Of a stretch of 64,000 nucleotides of DNA, positions 1-8,854 are shown piece after piece (the stretch's first letter is position 1; the number at the start of each line of letters is the position of its first letter). The notes under the pieces were generated by a model. That model was not told the origin of the DNA. It did no database searches and worked only from the letters and a program-made list of their open reading frames with translations. The position numbers and the translations under genes are program-made. The stretch spans positions 1,178,001 through 1,242,000 of the forward strand of contig CAWGCS010000001.1 in assembly GCA_963821235.1 (NCBI GenBank), in the 5' to 3' direction. The DNA comes from CTSoil-043 sp963821235. Lineage in GTDB: Bacteria > Chloroflexota > Limnocylindria > Limnocylindrales > CSP1-4.

Positions 1-2
1 GG

Positions 3-428
3 CCAGGATCCGAGGGCACCGCCGCGCCTGACGGCGTCGCGGCCGCGGAGATGGCCCCGGTCGCGGAGGGTGCCGCCACGGACGGCACGGTGCCGCCCGG
101 CGCCCGCGAGGCGACGCCCGACTCCCGCGAGCCGCCGATCGAGGCCGTGCCCTCCTGCACCCAGGCCCAGCTGCGCCGCTTCATCAAGAGCCGGCCCTAC
201 GTGCCGCTCCACGAGCTGCGCCGGCGCTTCGGGCTCAACGGCGAGGATGACGACGTCGCGCCGATGGACCTGGAGGACCGGCGGGTCTTCGTCGGCCTGC
301 CCTCTCGCGAAGCGGGGCTCCTCGGCGAGCTGCTCCGCCACGGCGAGGTCGGCTACGAGCTCCTCCTCGACCCGACCAGCCCCCTGGTCATCGGCGTCTT
401 CCCCATGCGGCCGGTCCAGCGCGCCTGA
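3..428 (+). CDS. C-terminal part of an unrecognised protein (cut by window edge)
   Basis: The frame is open from the window edge to a TGA at 426-428, so about 141 C-terminal residues are visible and the true start lies upstream; the first ATG inside the window, at 51, is not necessarily the start. The first 45 or so residues are Ala/Pro/Glu-rich and look disordered. The rest forms a compact domain of about 90 residues, from QLRRFIKSRPYVPLHELRRR through VFVGLPSREAGLLGELL to the ending GYELLLDP and GVFPMRPV. I do not recognise the family and assign no function. The 112 bases between this gene and the next stop hold nothing I can identify. Confidence 0.55.
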   Translation, partial: PGSEGTAAPDGVAAAEMAPVAEGAATDGTVPPGAREATPDSREPPIEAVPSCTQAQLRRFIKSRPYVPLHELRRRFGLNGEDDDVAPMDLEDRRVFVGLPSREAGLLGELLRHGEVGYELLLDPTSPLVIGVFPMRPVQRA

Positions 429-540
429 CAGCCAGCCGGCTGCCGGGACGCTCTCCGTGTCGCCGAGATGGCAGGGTCTGCGTCCTGCGACCCCTCTGGC
501 CCGGAGCGGTCGGCCCGGCAGGATGGTCAGTGTCGCCGCC

Positions 541-1161
541 TCACCGGCTGCGGCGGGCGGACGACCGCGGCGGGGGCGTCACGCCCTCGAGCTCCAGGAG
601 GCGCTCCTTCAGCCCCAGCAGCTCCTCCCGGGAGCCGAACCAGCTGCCGCCGTAGCCGCCGAGCGTCCCGTCCCCGGCGATGACGCGGTGGCAGGGGATC
701 AGGAGCCCGATCGGGTTGCGACCGACCCCCCCACCCACCGCGCGCGCCGCGCCTGGAGCCCCGATCCGTCGGGCGATCTCGCCGTAGGATGCCGTCTCGC
801 CGCGAGCGATCGTCCGGACGCCCTCGAGGACGCGACGATCCCAGTCGCCCACGCCCTCGAGGACGACGGGGACGTCGAACGCCTCTCGCGTCCCGGCGAA
901 GTGCTCGGCGACCTGCCGCTCCAGGCTCGCCACGTGCGCGCGGGCCGCCGCCAGGGCAGCGTCATCGGACAGCGGGAGGAGCCGGCGATGCGTTCGCGCC
1001 CCGACGGAGGCCGCGAAGGCCTCGCCGGTCGTGCGAAGCTCCAGGCCGACGATGCCGGCAGCGGTCGCCGCGGCATGGAGCGGGCCGATCGGCGTCGCGA
1101 TGACGGCGACGACGGCGGCCTCTCGCTGGGACGGGTTCGGAAGGGGGGCCGGCCGCGCCAT
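541..1161 (-). CDS. ogt: Methylated-DNA--[protein]-cysteine S-methyltransferase
   Basis: A protein of 206 residues that should move alkyl groups from O6-alkylguanine in DNA to its own cysteine, a suicidal repair reaction. The active-site motif IPCHRV is present with the acceptor Cys at about residue 157, preceded by the helix-turn-helix/arginine-finger region (SYGEIARRIG, ARAVGGGVGRNP) and followed by the usual GGYGG and LKERLLELEG tail. Length matches Ogt/MGMT enzymes with a short N-terminal domain. A longer frame extends upstream to 1443, but ATG 1161 is preferred because a TACACT box (1168-1173 on the opposite reading) ends exactly six bases before it, as expected of a leaderless message. 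It is divergent from the copper ATPase gene. Confidence 0.93.
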   Translation of the reverse strand: MARPAPLPNPSQREAAVVAVIATPIGPLHAAATAAGIVGLELRTTGEAFAASVGARTHRRLLPLSDDAALAAARAHVASLERQVAEHFAGTREAFDVPVVLEGVGDWDRRVLEGVRTIARGETASYGEIARRIGAPGAARAVGGGVGRNPIGLLIPCHRVIAGDGTLGGYGGSWFGSREELLGLKERLLELEGVTPPPRSSARRSR

Positions 1162-1173
1162 CGCCGGAGTGTA
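1162..1173 (-). promoter_or_regulatory. Leaderless -10 box for ogt
   Basis: On the minus strand TACACT occupies 1173-1168 and is separated by six bases from the ATG at 1161, so transcription would start at or next to the A of the start codon. No Shine-Dalgarno sequence lies in front of the ATG. The same TAnnnT-N6-start geometry recurs at several other genes here. No good -35 hexamer is visible. Confidence 0.55.
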
Positions 1174-1251
1174 CCGGCCGCCCAGGTCGCCGGACAGCCC
1201 CCGGCGGCCCTGTGGCCCGACGTGACGGGGGAGCGGCCAGGCCGCGTCATG

Positions 1252-1269
1252 TATACTCCGGGGGAGTAT
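1252..1269 (+). promoter_or_regulatory. copA promoter (-10 TATACT) overlapped by a perfect palindrome
   Basis: TATACT at 1252-1257 is close to the consensus -10 box. It is covered by a perfect inverted repeat, ATACTCC (1253-1259), GGG spacer, GGAGTAT (1263-1269), whose right arm runs into the ATG at 1268. A repressor bound here would block both the -10 box and the start site. Short palindromes of the type TACnCC...GGnGTA are typical operators of CsoR-family copper sensors, so metal-responsive control is a reasonable inference; no csoR or cueR gene is in the window. Confidence 0.6.
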
Positions 1270-4027
1270 GACGCCCATCGCCCCCGTCCCCGTCGCCGCG
1301 CCGCCCGCCGTCGAGCCCGCGGAGGTCTCCTTCCCCGTCGTGGGGATGACCTGCGCCTCGTGCAGCAGCCGGATCGAGCGGTTCCTGCGGCGGACCGAGG
1401 GGGTCGTCGAGGCCAACGTCAACCTGGCCAGCGAGATCGCCACGATCCGCTACCTGCCGGACGCGGTCGGGCGGGCGGAGCTGGTCGGGGCCATCGAGAA
1501 GGCCGGCTACGAGGTCCGGCCGGGAGCGCTGGCGGCGGCCGAGACGCGCGACCACGGCGCCGCCGCCACCGCCGTCGACTCCGAGCTCGACGAGAGCGAG
1601 CGGATCCGGGCCGGCGAGCAGCGGGAGCTGGGGACCCAGGCGGCGGTCGCCATCGCGGTGGCCGTTGGGATCATGGCCCTCATGTTCGGTCCGTCGGCCC
1701 TGGCCATGGCGGACGTGAACCGCCTCGTCCTCTGGCCGGCGACCTTCGTCCAGCTCTGGGCCGGGCGCCGCTTCTACGAGGCGGCATGGCGGACGGCCCG
1801 CCACGGCGGCACGAACATGAGCACGCTGGTGGCCGTCGGGACGTCGGCAGCCTGGGGCTACTCCGTCTTCGTGACGATGTACCCGGAGGTCGTCATGCGG
1901 GCCGGCCTGCCCGCGGAGACCTACTTCGACTCCAGCACGATCATCATCGGCCTCATCCTCCTCGGGCGGTGGCTCGAATCGAGGGCCAAGGGCCGCACGA
2001 CCGGCGCCATCCGCCGTCTCGTCGGGCTCCAGGCCAGGACGGCCCGGCTCGTGCGACCGGACGGCGACCTCGACGTCCCGGTCGAGCAGGTCCAGCCGGG
2101 CGACCTCCTCCGCGTCCGGCCGGGCGAGAAGGTGCCGGTCGACGGCGTCGTCGCCGAAGGCTCCAGCGCCGTGGACGAGGCGATGCTCACCGGTGAGGCG
2201 ATGCCGGTCACGAAGGGGCCCGGCGACGAGGTGATCGGGGCGACGCTCAACACCACGGGCAGCTTCGTCTTCCGGGCCACGCGGGTCGGTCGCGACACCG
2301 CCCTGGCCCAGATCGTGGAGATGGTCCGCCGCGCCCAGGGGAGCAAGGCGCCGATCCAGCGCCTGGCCGACCAGATCAGCGGGATCTTCGTGCCGGTCGT
2401 GCTCGGCGTCGCCGCGACCACCTTCGCCCTGTGGTGGCTCCTCGGCCCGGAGCCGAAGGTGACGCTCGCCCTTGCCGCGTTCATCACCGTCGTCATCATC
2501 GCCTGCCCCTGTGCGATGGGCCTTGCGACGCCGACCGCGATCATGGTCGGGACCGGACGGGGAGCGGAGGCGGGGATCCTCGTCCGCGGCGGCGAGGCCC
2601 TGGAGAACGCCCATCGCGTGACGGCCGTGATCCTCGACAAGACGGGGACGCTCACGCGGGGCAAGCCGGCCGTCGCGGAGGTGCTGCCGACCGGCGACCT
2701 GGCGCCCGACGACCTCCTCCGCCTCGCCGCCGCCGTGGAGGCGGGCTCCGAGCATCCGGTCGCCGGGGCGATCCTCCTCGCCGCCCGCGAGCGCGGTCTT
2801 GCCTTCCCCGGCGGCGACGCGTTTGTGGCGACCGCGGGCGGCGGGGCCGAGGCGACCGTCGACGGGCGGGTGGTGCTCGTCGGCAGCGCCCGCTTCCTCG
2901 GCGAGCGAGGCGTCGACCTCGACGACCTGGCCGCCGCCGGCGAGGCCCAGGCCGCCCTCGGCCGGACGCCCGTCTTCCTGGCCGTCGACGGGGTCCCTGG
3001 CGGGCTCATCGCGATCGCCGACCCGGTCAAGCCCGAATCGGGGGAGGCGATCCGGGCGCTCGAAGCGGCGGGCATCGAGCCCTGGCTCGTCACCGGCGAC
3101 CACCGGGCGACGGCGGCCGCGGTGGCCCGGCAGGTCGGGATCCCGGCCGAGCGCGTGCGGGCCCAGGTCCTGCCGGGAGACAAGGCCGGCGTGGTCGACG
3201 AGCTTCGAGCCCGGGGCAAGGTCGTCGCCATGGTCGGCGACGGGATCAACGACGCCCCGGCCCTCGCCGCGGCGGACCTCGGCGTCGCGATCGGGACCGG
3301 CGCCGACGTGGCCATCGAGGCCTCGGACATCACCCTCGTGGGCGGCGACCCGCGAGGCGTGGTCGCCGCGATCGCCCTCTCGCGGCGGACGATGGCGGTG
3401 ATCCGCCAGAACCTCTTCTGGGCCTTCGCCTACAACGTGGCCCTCATCCCGATCGCCATGGGCGCCCTCTACCCGTTCTTCGGGATCACCCTCAACCCGG
3501 CGATGGCTGCCGGCGCGATGGCGCTCTCGTCGGTGAGCGTGATCTCCAACTCCCTGCGCCTGCGCGGCTACGACCCGCGGCCGGCCGCCGTCCTGGCCGC
3601 CGCCCGTCACCGGACCTGGACGCGGGTGCGGGACGCGGGATACCTCGCCGTCGTCGCAGCGCTCGCGGTGGGCGTGGCCGCGGCGGTGATCGGGGGCAAC
3701 CGCTGGCTCGACGCGAACGCCGTTCCGGTCGACCTGCGGGCCTCCGCGCTCGGCGCGCCAGCCCCGATCTACCAGGTCAGGGCCGGCGCCCAGCTGCGGG
3801 TGACGTTCGCCAACGACGGGCCGACGCTCCTCGTCTGCACGATGCCGGGCGCCCCGAGGCTGGAGCTGAACCCGCGCCCGGGCCAGGAGCAGGCGGCCCG
3901 GTTCTCCCTCCCCCGGCCCGGCACGTACACGCTGGCCTGCGCGCCGCTCGACGCGCTCGCGCCCGACATCGCGGGAGTGGGCATGGGCGGCACGGCCCTG
4001 CCAGCCGCGACCTTCGACGTCCGCTGA
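1268..4027 (+). CDS. copA: Copper-translocating P1B-type ATPase with C-terminal extracytoplasmic domain
   Basis: A 919-residue membrane pump expected to export Cu+ using ATP. In order it shows an N-terminal heavy-metal-associated domain with GMTCASC at residues 26-32, transmembrane helices, the actuator TGEAMP motif, the membrane CPC motif (IACPCAMG, about residue 413) typical of Cu+/Ag+ pumps, the phosphorylation motif DKTGT (Asp about 457), the SEHP motif, GDGIND, and the last helix pair ending near residue 780. About 140 residues follow that most CopA proteins lack: an extra hydrophobic helix (about 790-811) and a roughly 105-residue domain with VTFANDG, a lone Cys in LLVCTMPG, and GTYTLAC...GVGMGG, reminiscent of a degenerate cupredoxin. 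The start ATG sits inside a palindromic operator-like site and appears nearly leaderless. Confidence 0.95.
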   Translation: MTPIAPVPVAAPPAVEPAEVSFPVVGMTCASCSSRIERFLRRTEGVVEANVNLASEIATIRYLPDAVGRAELVGAIEKAGYEVRPGALAAAETRDHGAAATAVDSELDESERIRAGEQRELGTQAAVAIAVAVGIMALMFGPSALAMADVNRLVLWPATFVQLWAGRRFYEAAWRTARHGGTNMSTLVAVGTSAAWGYSVFVTMYPEVVMRAGLPAETYFDSSTIIIGLILLGRWLESRAKGRTTGAIRRLVGLQARTARLVRPDGDLDVPVEQVQPGDLLRVRPGEKVPVDGVVAEGSSAVDEAMLTGEAMPVTKGPGDEVIGATLNTTGSFVFRATRVGRDTALAQIVEMVRRAQGSKAPIQRLADQISGIFVPVVLGVAATTFALWWLLGPEPKVTLALAAFITVVIIACPCAMGLATPTAIMVGTGRGAEAGILVRGGEALENAHRVTAVILDKTGTLTRGKPAVAEVLPTGDLAPDDLLRLAAAVEAGSEHPVAGAILLAARERGLAFPGGDAFVATAGGGAEATVDGRVVLVGSARFLGERGVDLDDLAAAGEAQAALGRTPVFLAVDGVPGGLIAIADPVKPESGEAIRALEAAGIEPWLVTGDHRATAAAVARQVGIPAERVRAQVLPGDKAGVVDELRARGKVVAMVGDGINDAPALAAADLGVAIGTGADVAIEASDITLVGGDPRGVVAAIALSRRTMAVIRQNLFWAFAYNVALIPIAMGALYPFFGITLNPAMAAGAMALSSVSVISNSLRLRGYDPRPAAVLAAARHRTWTRVRDAGYLAVVAALAVGVAAAVIGGNRWLDANAVPVDLRASALGAPAPIYQVRAGAQLRVTFANDGPTLLVCTMPGAPRLELNPRPGQEQAARFSLPRPGTYTLACAPLDALAPDIAGVGMGGTALPAATFDVR

Positions 4028-4035
4028 GGCCCACC

Positions 4036-5601
4036 TCACGCCTCGCGGACGCGCCACTCCTGCTCGCCGCCGTGGCGGTCCGTGACCTCCACGCCGAGCC
4101 CGGCCAGGGCGGAACGGAGCGCGTCGGCGCGGGCCCAGTCGCGGCGGCTCCGAGCGTCGGCACGCTCGCCCAGGAGCTCGGCCGCCCCTGCCGGCAGGCC
4201 GCTCGCCGGCGAGCCCGCCGTCGGCCCCACCCCGGCATCGGCGCGCCACGTCTGCCCGGGCCCGCGAGCCAGGTCGGCGGCCCCCATCTCGGCCTCGCGG
4301 GCGAGGTCAAGCCCCAGCATTCGGTCCGCCTCGAGCATGAGCCAGCGCCGCTCGGCTGCCGGGACCGACCCGTCGCGGGCCACCTCCCGGAGGGCGGCGA
4401 TCCCGCGCGGCAGGTCCAGGTCGTCGTCGATCGCCGCCGCCCAGCGCCCGAAGGCCGCCCGCCCGACCGGCCCGAGCTCGACCGGATCGGCCACCCCGAC
4501 GCCCGGCGGGATCACGCCGTCCGGGCCGGGCGTGGCGGCCGGCACCCCCCCGCCCGGTCCCGCATCCGCGCGCGCCTGGTACCCCAGCCCGCGGGCGCGG
4601 GCCCGCAGCGACTCGAGGCCGGCCGCCGCGGCGCGCAGCGACTCCGGCGAGACGTTGAGCTTGGCCCGGTACCGCGACGTCAGGCAGAGCAGGCGGAAGG
4701 CGAGCGGCCCGACGCCCTCGCCCAGCTCGGTGATCCGCACGAAGTTGCCGGCCGACTTGGCCATCCTCCGGCCGGCCATGAGCAGGTGCTCGCCGTGGAC
4801 CCAGTGCCGTGCCGGGACGACGCCCGACAGGGCGGCGGACTGGGCGATCTCGTCCTCGTGGTGGGGGAAGACGTTGTCGATCCCGCCCGTATGGATGTCG
4901 AAGCGGGCCCCGAGGTATTTCGTCGCCATCGCCGAGCACTCGATGTGCCAGCCGGGGAAGCCCTCGCCCCAGCGCGCCGTCGGCCACCAGGCCAGGCGTC
5001 CCTCTCCGGCCGCCTTCCAGAGCGCGAAGTCGGCCGGGTCGCGCTTGTCCGCCTCCACCTCACCGCGATGGCCGGCGCGCAGGTCCTCGAGCGTGTTGCC
5101 GGAGAGGCGGCCGTAGCCAGGGAACGAGGCGACGGAGAAGTAGACGGTGCCGCCCACCGCGTAGGCGAAGCCGGCGTCGACGAGGCGCTCGGTCATCGCC
5201 ACCATCTCGGCGACGTGGTCCGTGGCCCGCGGGAAGACGTGGGCGGGCAGGATGTTCGCCGCCCGCTCGTCCTCGTGGAACGTCGCCTCGTAGAAGCGGG
5301 CGATCTCCACCGGCGACTTCGCCTCGAGGCGCGCGGCCACCAGCATCTTGTCCTCGCCCCGGTCGAATCGCTCGTCGCGGAGGTGCCCCACGTCGGTGAT
5401 GTTCTTGACCTGGAAGACGTCGATCCCGCGGGCGAGGAGCGCCCTCCGCACCAGGTCGGCCAGCAGGTAGCTGCGCAGGTTGCCGATGTGGGCGTAGCGG
5501 TAGACCGTCGGCCCGCAGGTGTACATCCCGATCCGCCCGGGCTCGAGCGGGACGACCTCGTCGACCGAGCGGGTCAGCGTATTGCGGAGGCGCAGCGTCA
5601 C
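4036..5601 (-). CDS. cysS: Cysteinyl-tRNA synthetase
   Basis: A 521-residue class I synthetase charging tRNA-Cys. It shows YTCGPTVYRYAHIGN (zinc-ligand Cys and HIGH motif) near the N-terminus, GFPGWHIECSAMA and FPHHEDEIAQS with further zinc ligands, and a KMSKS loop in the divergent form RRMAKSAGNF. It is somewhat longer than the usual 460-500 residues because of Gly/Pro/Ala-rich insertions, one after GLGYQAR and one near AGVGPTAGSPASG. The start is GTG at 5601, overlapping the TGA of the upstream membrane-protein gene in a GTGA arrangement, which implies translational coupling. A longer open frame upstream is not coding. It is the last gene of the leftward fab run. Confidence 0.94.
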   Translation of the reverse strand: MTLRLRNTLTRSVDEVVPLEPGRIGMYTCGPTVYRYAHIGNLRSYLLADLVRRALLARGIDVFQVKNITDVGHLRDERFDRGEDKMLVAARLEAKSPVEIARFYEATFHEDERAANILPAHVFPRATDHVAEMVAMTERLVDAGFAYAVGGTVYFSVASFPGYGRLSGNTLEDLRAGHRGEVEADKRDPADFALWKAAGEGRLAWWPTARWGEGFPGWHIECSAMATKYLGARFDIHTGGIDNVFPHHEDEIAQSAALSGVVPARHWVHGEHLLMAGRRMAKSAGNFVRITELGEGVGPLAFRLLCLTSRYRAKLNVSPESLRAAAAGLESLRARARGLGYQARADAGPGGGVPAATPGPDGVIPPGVGVADPVELGPVGRAAFGRWAAAIDDDLDLPRGIAALREVARDGSVPAAERRWLMLEADRMLGLDLAREAEMGAADLARGPGQTWRADAGVGPTAGSPASGLPAGAAELLGERADARSRRDWARADALRSALAGLGVEVTDRHGGEQEWRVREA

Positions 5602-6110
5602 GCCACGACCGGCACGAGCAGGACGAGGATCGACGTGGCCACCGCCGCCGCGGCGACCGATGCGATCCTCCCCGCCCGTCGACCGAAGCCGAGCGGCGTG
5701 AAGAGCTCCCCGGCAAGGAGCCCGCCGAGGGCGGCCGGCGCGGCGAAGCAGCCGGCGGCGACCCCGAACGGCACCGTCACCCCTGCCCCGACGAGGAGGA
5801 GCCGCTGGTCCATGACGACCGTGGCGATCGCCAGCAGGTCGGCGCCGACGATCCAGCCGGCCACGGCGCCGAGGATCGCGTCCCCCCGGGTCGCGGCCAT
5901 GGCGACCGGGTAGGCGACGGCGATGACGCCGATCGAGAGGACCGGCAAGGCCAGCGTCATCCCGGCGCCCAGCCCGCCCGGGAGCATCGTGGGGCCGCCC
6001 CCGCGCCGCTCCCAGGCGAGGACGACGACGGTGAGCAGGGAGAGGAGCGCCGCGAAGACTCCGGCCTCGAGGCCGCGGCGGATCCACGCTGAGAGGCGAA
6101 GGCGGCCCAT
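5598..6110 (-). CDS. Small polytopic membrane protein of unknown function
   Basis: A 170-residue protein with about four hydrophobic segments: an N-terminal helix after a basic start (LEAGVFAALLSLLTVVVLA), two central ones (GMTLALPVLSIGVIAVAYPV and GAVAGWIVGADLLAIATVV), a Gly/Ala-rich one, and a C-terminal helix reaching the stop. No catalytic motif is recognisable. It lies 60 bases after fabF and overlaps cysS by four bases, so it is likely cotranscribed with both. I do not recognise a family. Confidence 0.75.
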   Translation of the reverse strand: MGRLRLSAWIRRGLEAGVFAALLSLLTVVVLAWERRGGGPTMLPGGLGAGMTLALPVLSIGVIAVAYPVAMAATRGDAILGAVAGWIVGADLLAIATVVMDQRLLLVGAGVTVPFGVAAGCFAAPAALGGLLAGELFTPLGFGRRAGRIASVAAAAVATSILVLLVPVVA

Positions 6111-6170
6111 GGCCCCGATGGTACGCCGGGCCCCGTCCGGCGCGAGCGGCGGCGGCCTCGTCCGGGCCTG

Positions 6171-7442
6171 CTAGCCGGTGTAGCGGCGGAAGATCGCGAC
6201 GGCGTTCTGGCCGCCGAAGCCGAAGCCGTTGACCATGACCGTGTCGACCCTGGCCGGCCGGGCCACGAGCGGCACGTAGTCGAGGTCGCACTCCGGAAGG
6301 TCGGGGTTCTCATGGTTCGCCGTCGGCGCGATCACCTGGTCGCGGATCGCCCCGAGCGCGGCCAGCGCGGAGGCGATCCCGGCGGCGCCCACCAGGTGCC
6401 CGATCATCGACTTCGGGGAGCTGATCGCGACCTTGCGGGCCGCCGGCCCGAAGGACGCCTTGATGGCCCGCGACTCCGTGACGTCGTTGAGCGGCGTCGC
6501 GGTCCCGTGGGCCACGATCCAGTCGATCTCGTCGGCCGTGACGCCGGACCGCTCCCGGGCCATCGACATCGCCCGCGTCGCGCCGCGGCCCGTCGGCTCC
6601 GGGGCGGAGATGTGGAAGGCGTCAGCGGTGAGCGCGCCTCCGAGCACCTCGGCGATCGGCGTCGCGCCGCGGGCCAGAGCGTGGGCCAGCGACTCGACGA
6701 CGACGACCCCGCCGCCCTCGCCGAGGACGAAGCCGTCCCGGTCGCGGTCGAACGGGCGGGAGGCCCGGGTCGGCTCGTCGTTGCGCTTCGAGAGCGCCCC
6801 CATGTTCCCGAGCGCCGCGATGCCGACCTCGAGGATGGGCGCCTCGGTGCCGCCGGTGAGGACGACGTCACACTCGCCTTCCTGGATGAGTCGCAGGGCG
6901 TCGTGGAAGGCGATCACCGAGGTGGCGCAGGCGGCGACCTGGGTCATGACGGGGCCGGTGATCCCGTATTCCATGCTCAGCATGCAGGCGGCCATCGACC
7001 CCGAGAGGCCGGGGATCGCGAAGGGGCTGACGAAGCGCGGGCCTTTGGAGGCCCGGACGACGGTTCCGTCGACGACCTGCTCGATGCCGCCGCCGCCGGT
7101 GTTGACGACCACGCCGACCCGGTCACGCTGCTCCGGCGTCAGCGCCGCCGGGTCGAAGCCGGCGGAGGCGAGGGCCTCCCGGCCGGCGGCCATCGCGAAG
7201 TGGACGAAGCGGCTCATCCGGCGAGCCATCTTGGGATCCATGTGGTCGCCGGCCCGGAAGCCCTTGACCTCGGCCGCGATCTTCACCTCGAAGTCGGCCG
7301 GGTCGAAATGGGTGATCCGGGCGACACCGGAGACCCCGGCCCGGAGGTTCCGCCAGTAGGTCTCGAAGTCGTTGCCGATCGGCATCACGGCGCCGAGGCC
7401 GGTCACGACGGCGCGGCGGGCAGGATCCTGGCTGGGGGGCAC
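6171..7442 (-). CDS. fabF: Beta-ketoacyl-ACP synthase II (FabF), copy 1
   Basis: A 423-residue KAS II enzyme that elongates acyl-ACP with malonyl-ACP in type II fatty acid synthesis. The Cys-His-His triad is intact: Cys in QVAACATSV, His in IVAHGTATPLND and His in SMIGHLVGAAG. The N-terminal VVTGLGAVMPIG and C-terminal GFGFGGQNA motifs are typical. The start is GTG at 7442 with a GAGGAG ribosome site 9-14 bases upstream. It lies 89 bases downstream of a second, clearly distinct fabF. Because both paralogues keep the full triad they are probably both active, perhaps with different chain-length or substrate preference. Confidence 0.94.
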   Translation of the reverse strand: MPPSQDPARRAVVTGLGAVMPIGNDFETYWRNLRAGVSGVARITHFDPADFEVKIAAEVKGFRAGDHMDPKMARRMSRFVHFAMAAGREALASAGFDPAALTPEQRDRVGVVVNTGGGGIEQVVDGTVVRASKGPRFVSPFAIPGLSGSMAACMLSMEYGITGPVMTQVAACATSVIAFHDALRLIQEGECDVVLTGGTEAPILEVGIAALGNMGALSKRNDEPTRASRPFDRDRDGFVLGEGGGVVVVESLAHALARGATPIAEVLGGALTADAFHISAPEPTGRGATRAMSMARERSGVTADEIDWIVAHGTATPLNDVTESRAIKASFGPAARKVAISSPKSMIGHLVGAAGIASALAALGAIRDQVIAPTANHENPDLPECDLDYVPLVARPARVDTVMVNGFGFGGQNAVAIFRRYTG

Positions 7443-7531
7443 GGGTGGGTCTCCTCGGTGCGGCGGTCGGCGCGCCGGGGCGCGGCGCGGGCGACTGGAT
7501 GGGCGGTCTCGCCCCGATTGTAGTCAGGCGC

Positions 7532-8794
7532 TCAGTCGCCCTCGTAGCGCTTGAACACGACAGCCCCGTTGTGGCCGCCGAGGCCGACGTTGCTCGAGAT
7601 CGCGTAGCGGATCTCGCGCGCGGCGGAGGCGATGGGGATGTTGAGGTTGATCTCGGGGTCCGGGTCCCGGAAGGTCGGCACGCCGGGGACGGTCTGGTGG
7701 TGGACAGAGAGGATGGTGAAGATCGCCTCGACCGCGCCACCCGCGCCCATGAGGTGCCCGGTCAGCGACTTGGTGGCGCTGATCGGGATCTCCGGCGTTC
7801 GATCGCCGAAGACCGACCAGAAGGCCTGCGCCTCGCGGAGGTCGCCGAGCGGCGTGGACGTGCCGTGGGGATTGATCATGTCGATCCACTCGGGCTTGAC
7901 GTCGTGGCGCTCGAGGGCCTGAACGAGCGCGCGGCGGACGCCGTCGCCCTTCTCGACCGGCTGGATCAGGTCCCAGGCGTCGGCGGCGGACCCGAAGCCG
8001 ACGACCTCGGCGTAGATCGTGGCCCCCCGGGCCCTGGCGTACTCGAGGTCCTCGAGGACGACCGCGCCGGCGCCTTCGCCGAGGACGAATCCGTTGCGAC
8101 TGATGTCGAAGGGTCGCGAGATGGACTGCTCGACGTCACCCTCGCGCGGCGTCCCCATCCCCCGCATGTTGCTGAAGCCGATGTGGACGAGCTCGTGGAG
8201 GGGCGTCTCGGTGGAGCCGGCGAGCGCGGCGACGACGTCGCCGCGGCGGATGAGCTCGGCCGCCTCGCCGATGTTGTGGGTGCCCGTCGAGCACGCCGTG
8301 ACGATGCACATGTTCGGCCCGCGGATGCCCGTCTCGATCGCGATCTGGCCGGATGCCGTGTCGGGCAGCATGTTGGCGATGAAGAAGGGGCTGACCGATC
8401 GTGCCCCCTTCGTCTCCCACGTGGCGAGGTTGTCCATGAGGAGCTTGGACCCACCCCCGCCGGATCCGAAGTAGATGGCGATGTCGTCGCGGTTGGCGTC
8501 CGTGACCTCGAGGCCGGCATGGGCCAGGGCCATCTTCGAGGCCGCCACCCCGAGCACGACGTTGCGATCCGTGCGGCGGACCTCCTTGAAGTTCATCCAG
8601 GCGTTGGGATCGAAGTCGGGGACCTCGCCGGCGACCTTGCAGTCGTAGGGCTCGGGATCCCAGTAGGTGATCCGCTTGAGGCCGGAGACCCCGTCGACGA
8701 GGTTCCGCCATACGGTGTCGAGGTCGGCCCCGATCGGGCTCACGAGGCCGGCGCCGGTGACGGCGATGCGGCGGGTGAAGTCGGGCTTGCGCAC
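7532..8794 (-). CDS. fabF: Beta-ketoacyl-ACP synthase II (FabF), copy 2
   Basis: A 420-residue KAS II paralogue, the first of the tandem pair in transcription order. The triad is Cys in IVTACSTGTHN, His in INPHGTSTPLGD and His in SLTGHLMGAGG; the N-terminal AVTGAGLVSPIG and C-terminal NVGLGGHNGAVVFKRY motifs are present. The start is GTG at 8794 with AGGAG about nine bases upstream. It follows fabD by 60 bases. Sequence divergence from its neighbour is large, so the pair is an old duplication or separate acquisition, not a recent tandem copy. No acpP, fabG or fabH gene is present in the cluster. Confidence 0.94.
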   Translation of the reverse strand: MRKPDFTRRIAVTGAGLVSPIGADLDTVWRNLVDGVSGLKRITYWDPEPYDCKVAGEVPDFDPNAWMNFKEVRRTDRNVVLGVAASKMALAHAGLEVTDANRDDIAIYFGSGGGGSKLLMDNLATWETKGARSVSPFFIANMLPDTASGQIAIETGIRGPNMCIVTACSTGTHNIGEAAELIRRGDVVAALAGSTETPLHELVHIGFSNMRGMGTPREGDVEQSISRPFDISRNGFVLGEGAGAVVLEDLEYARARGATIYAEVVGFGSAADAWDLIQPVEKGDGVRRALVQALERHDVKPEWIDMINPHGTSTPLGDLREAQAFWSVFGDRTPEIPISATKSLTGHLMGAGGAVEAIFTILSVHHQTVPGVPTFRDPDPEINLNIPIASAAREIRYAISSNVGLGGHNGAVVFKRYEGD

Positions 8795-8854
8795 GGGGTG
8801 GGGGTCTCCTGCAGGGGCTGTGGTCGGGGGTGGGGCGGTCGTCGTGGCGTCCGG

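Noticed and set aside
1247..4249. Long minus-strand open frame of 1000 codons across copA
   Set aside because: It is antisense to a complete copper ATPase with all motifs and has Arg/Gly/Asp-rich low-complexity sequence, the usual shadow in high-GC DNA.
2431..5913. Plus-strand open frame of 1160 codons across copA and cysS
   Set aside because: It covers two real genes on different strands and shows no domain; composition is typical of frame shadow.
6171..8794. The two fabF genes as a recent tandem duplication or assembly error
   Set aside because: Their sequences differ widely along the whole length, including around the active-site residues, so they are old paralogues.
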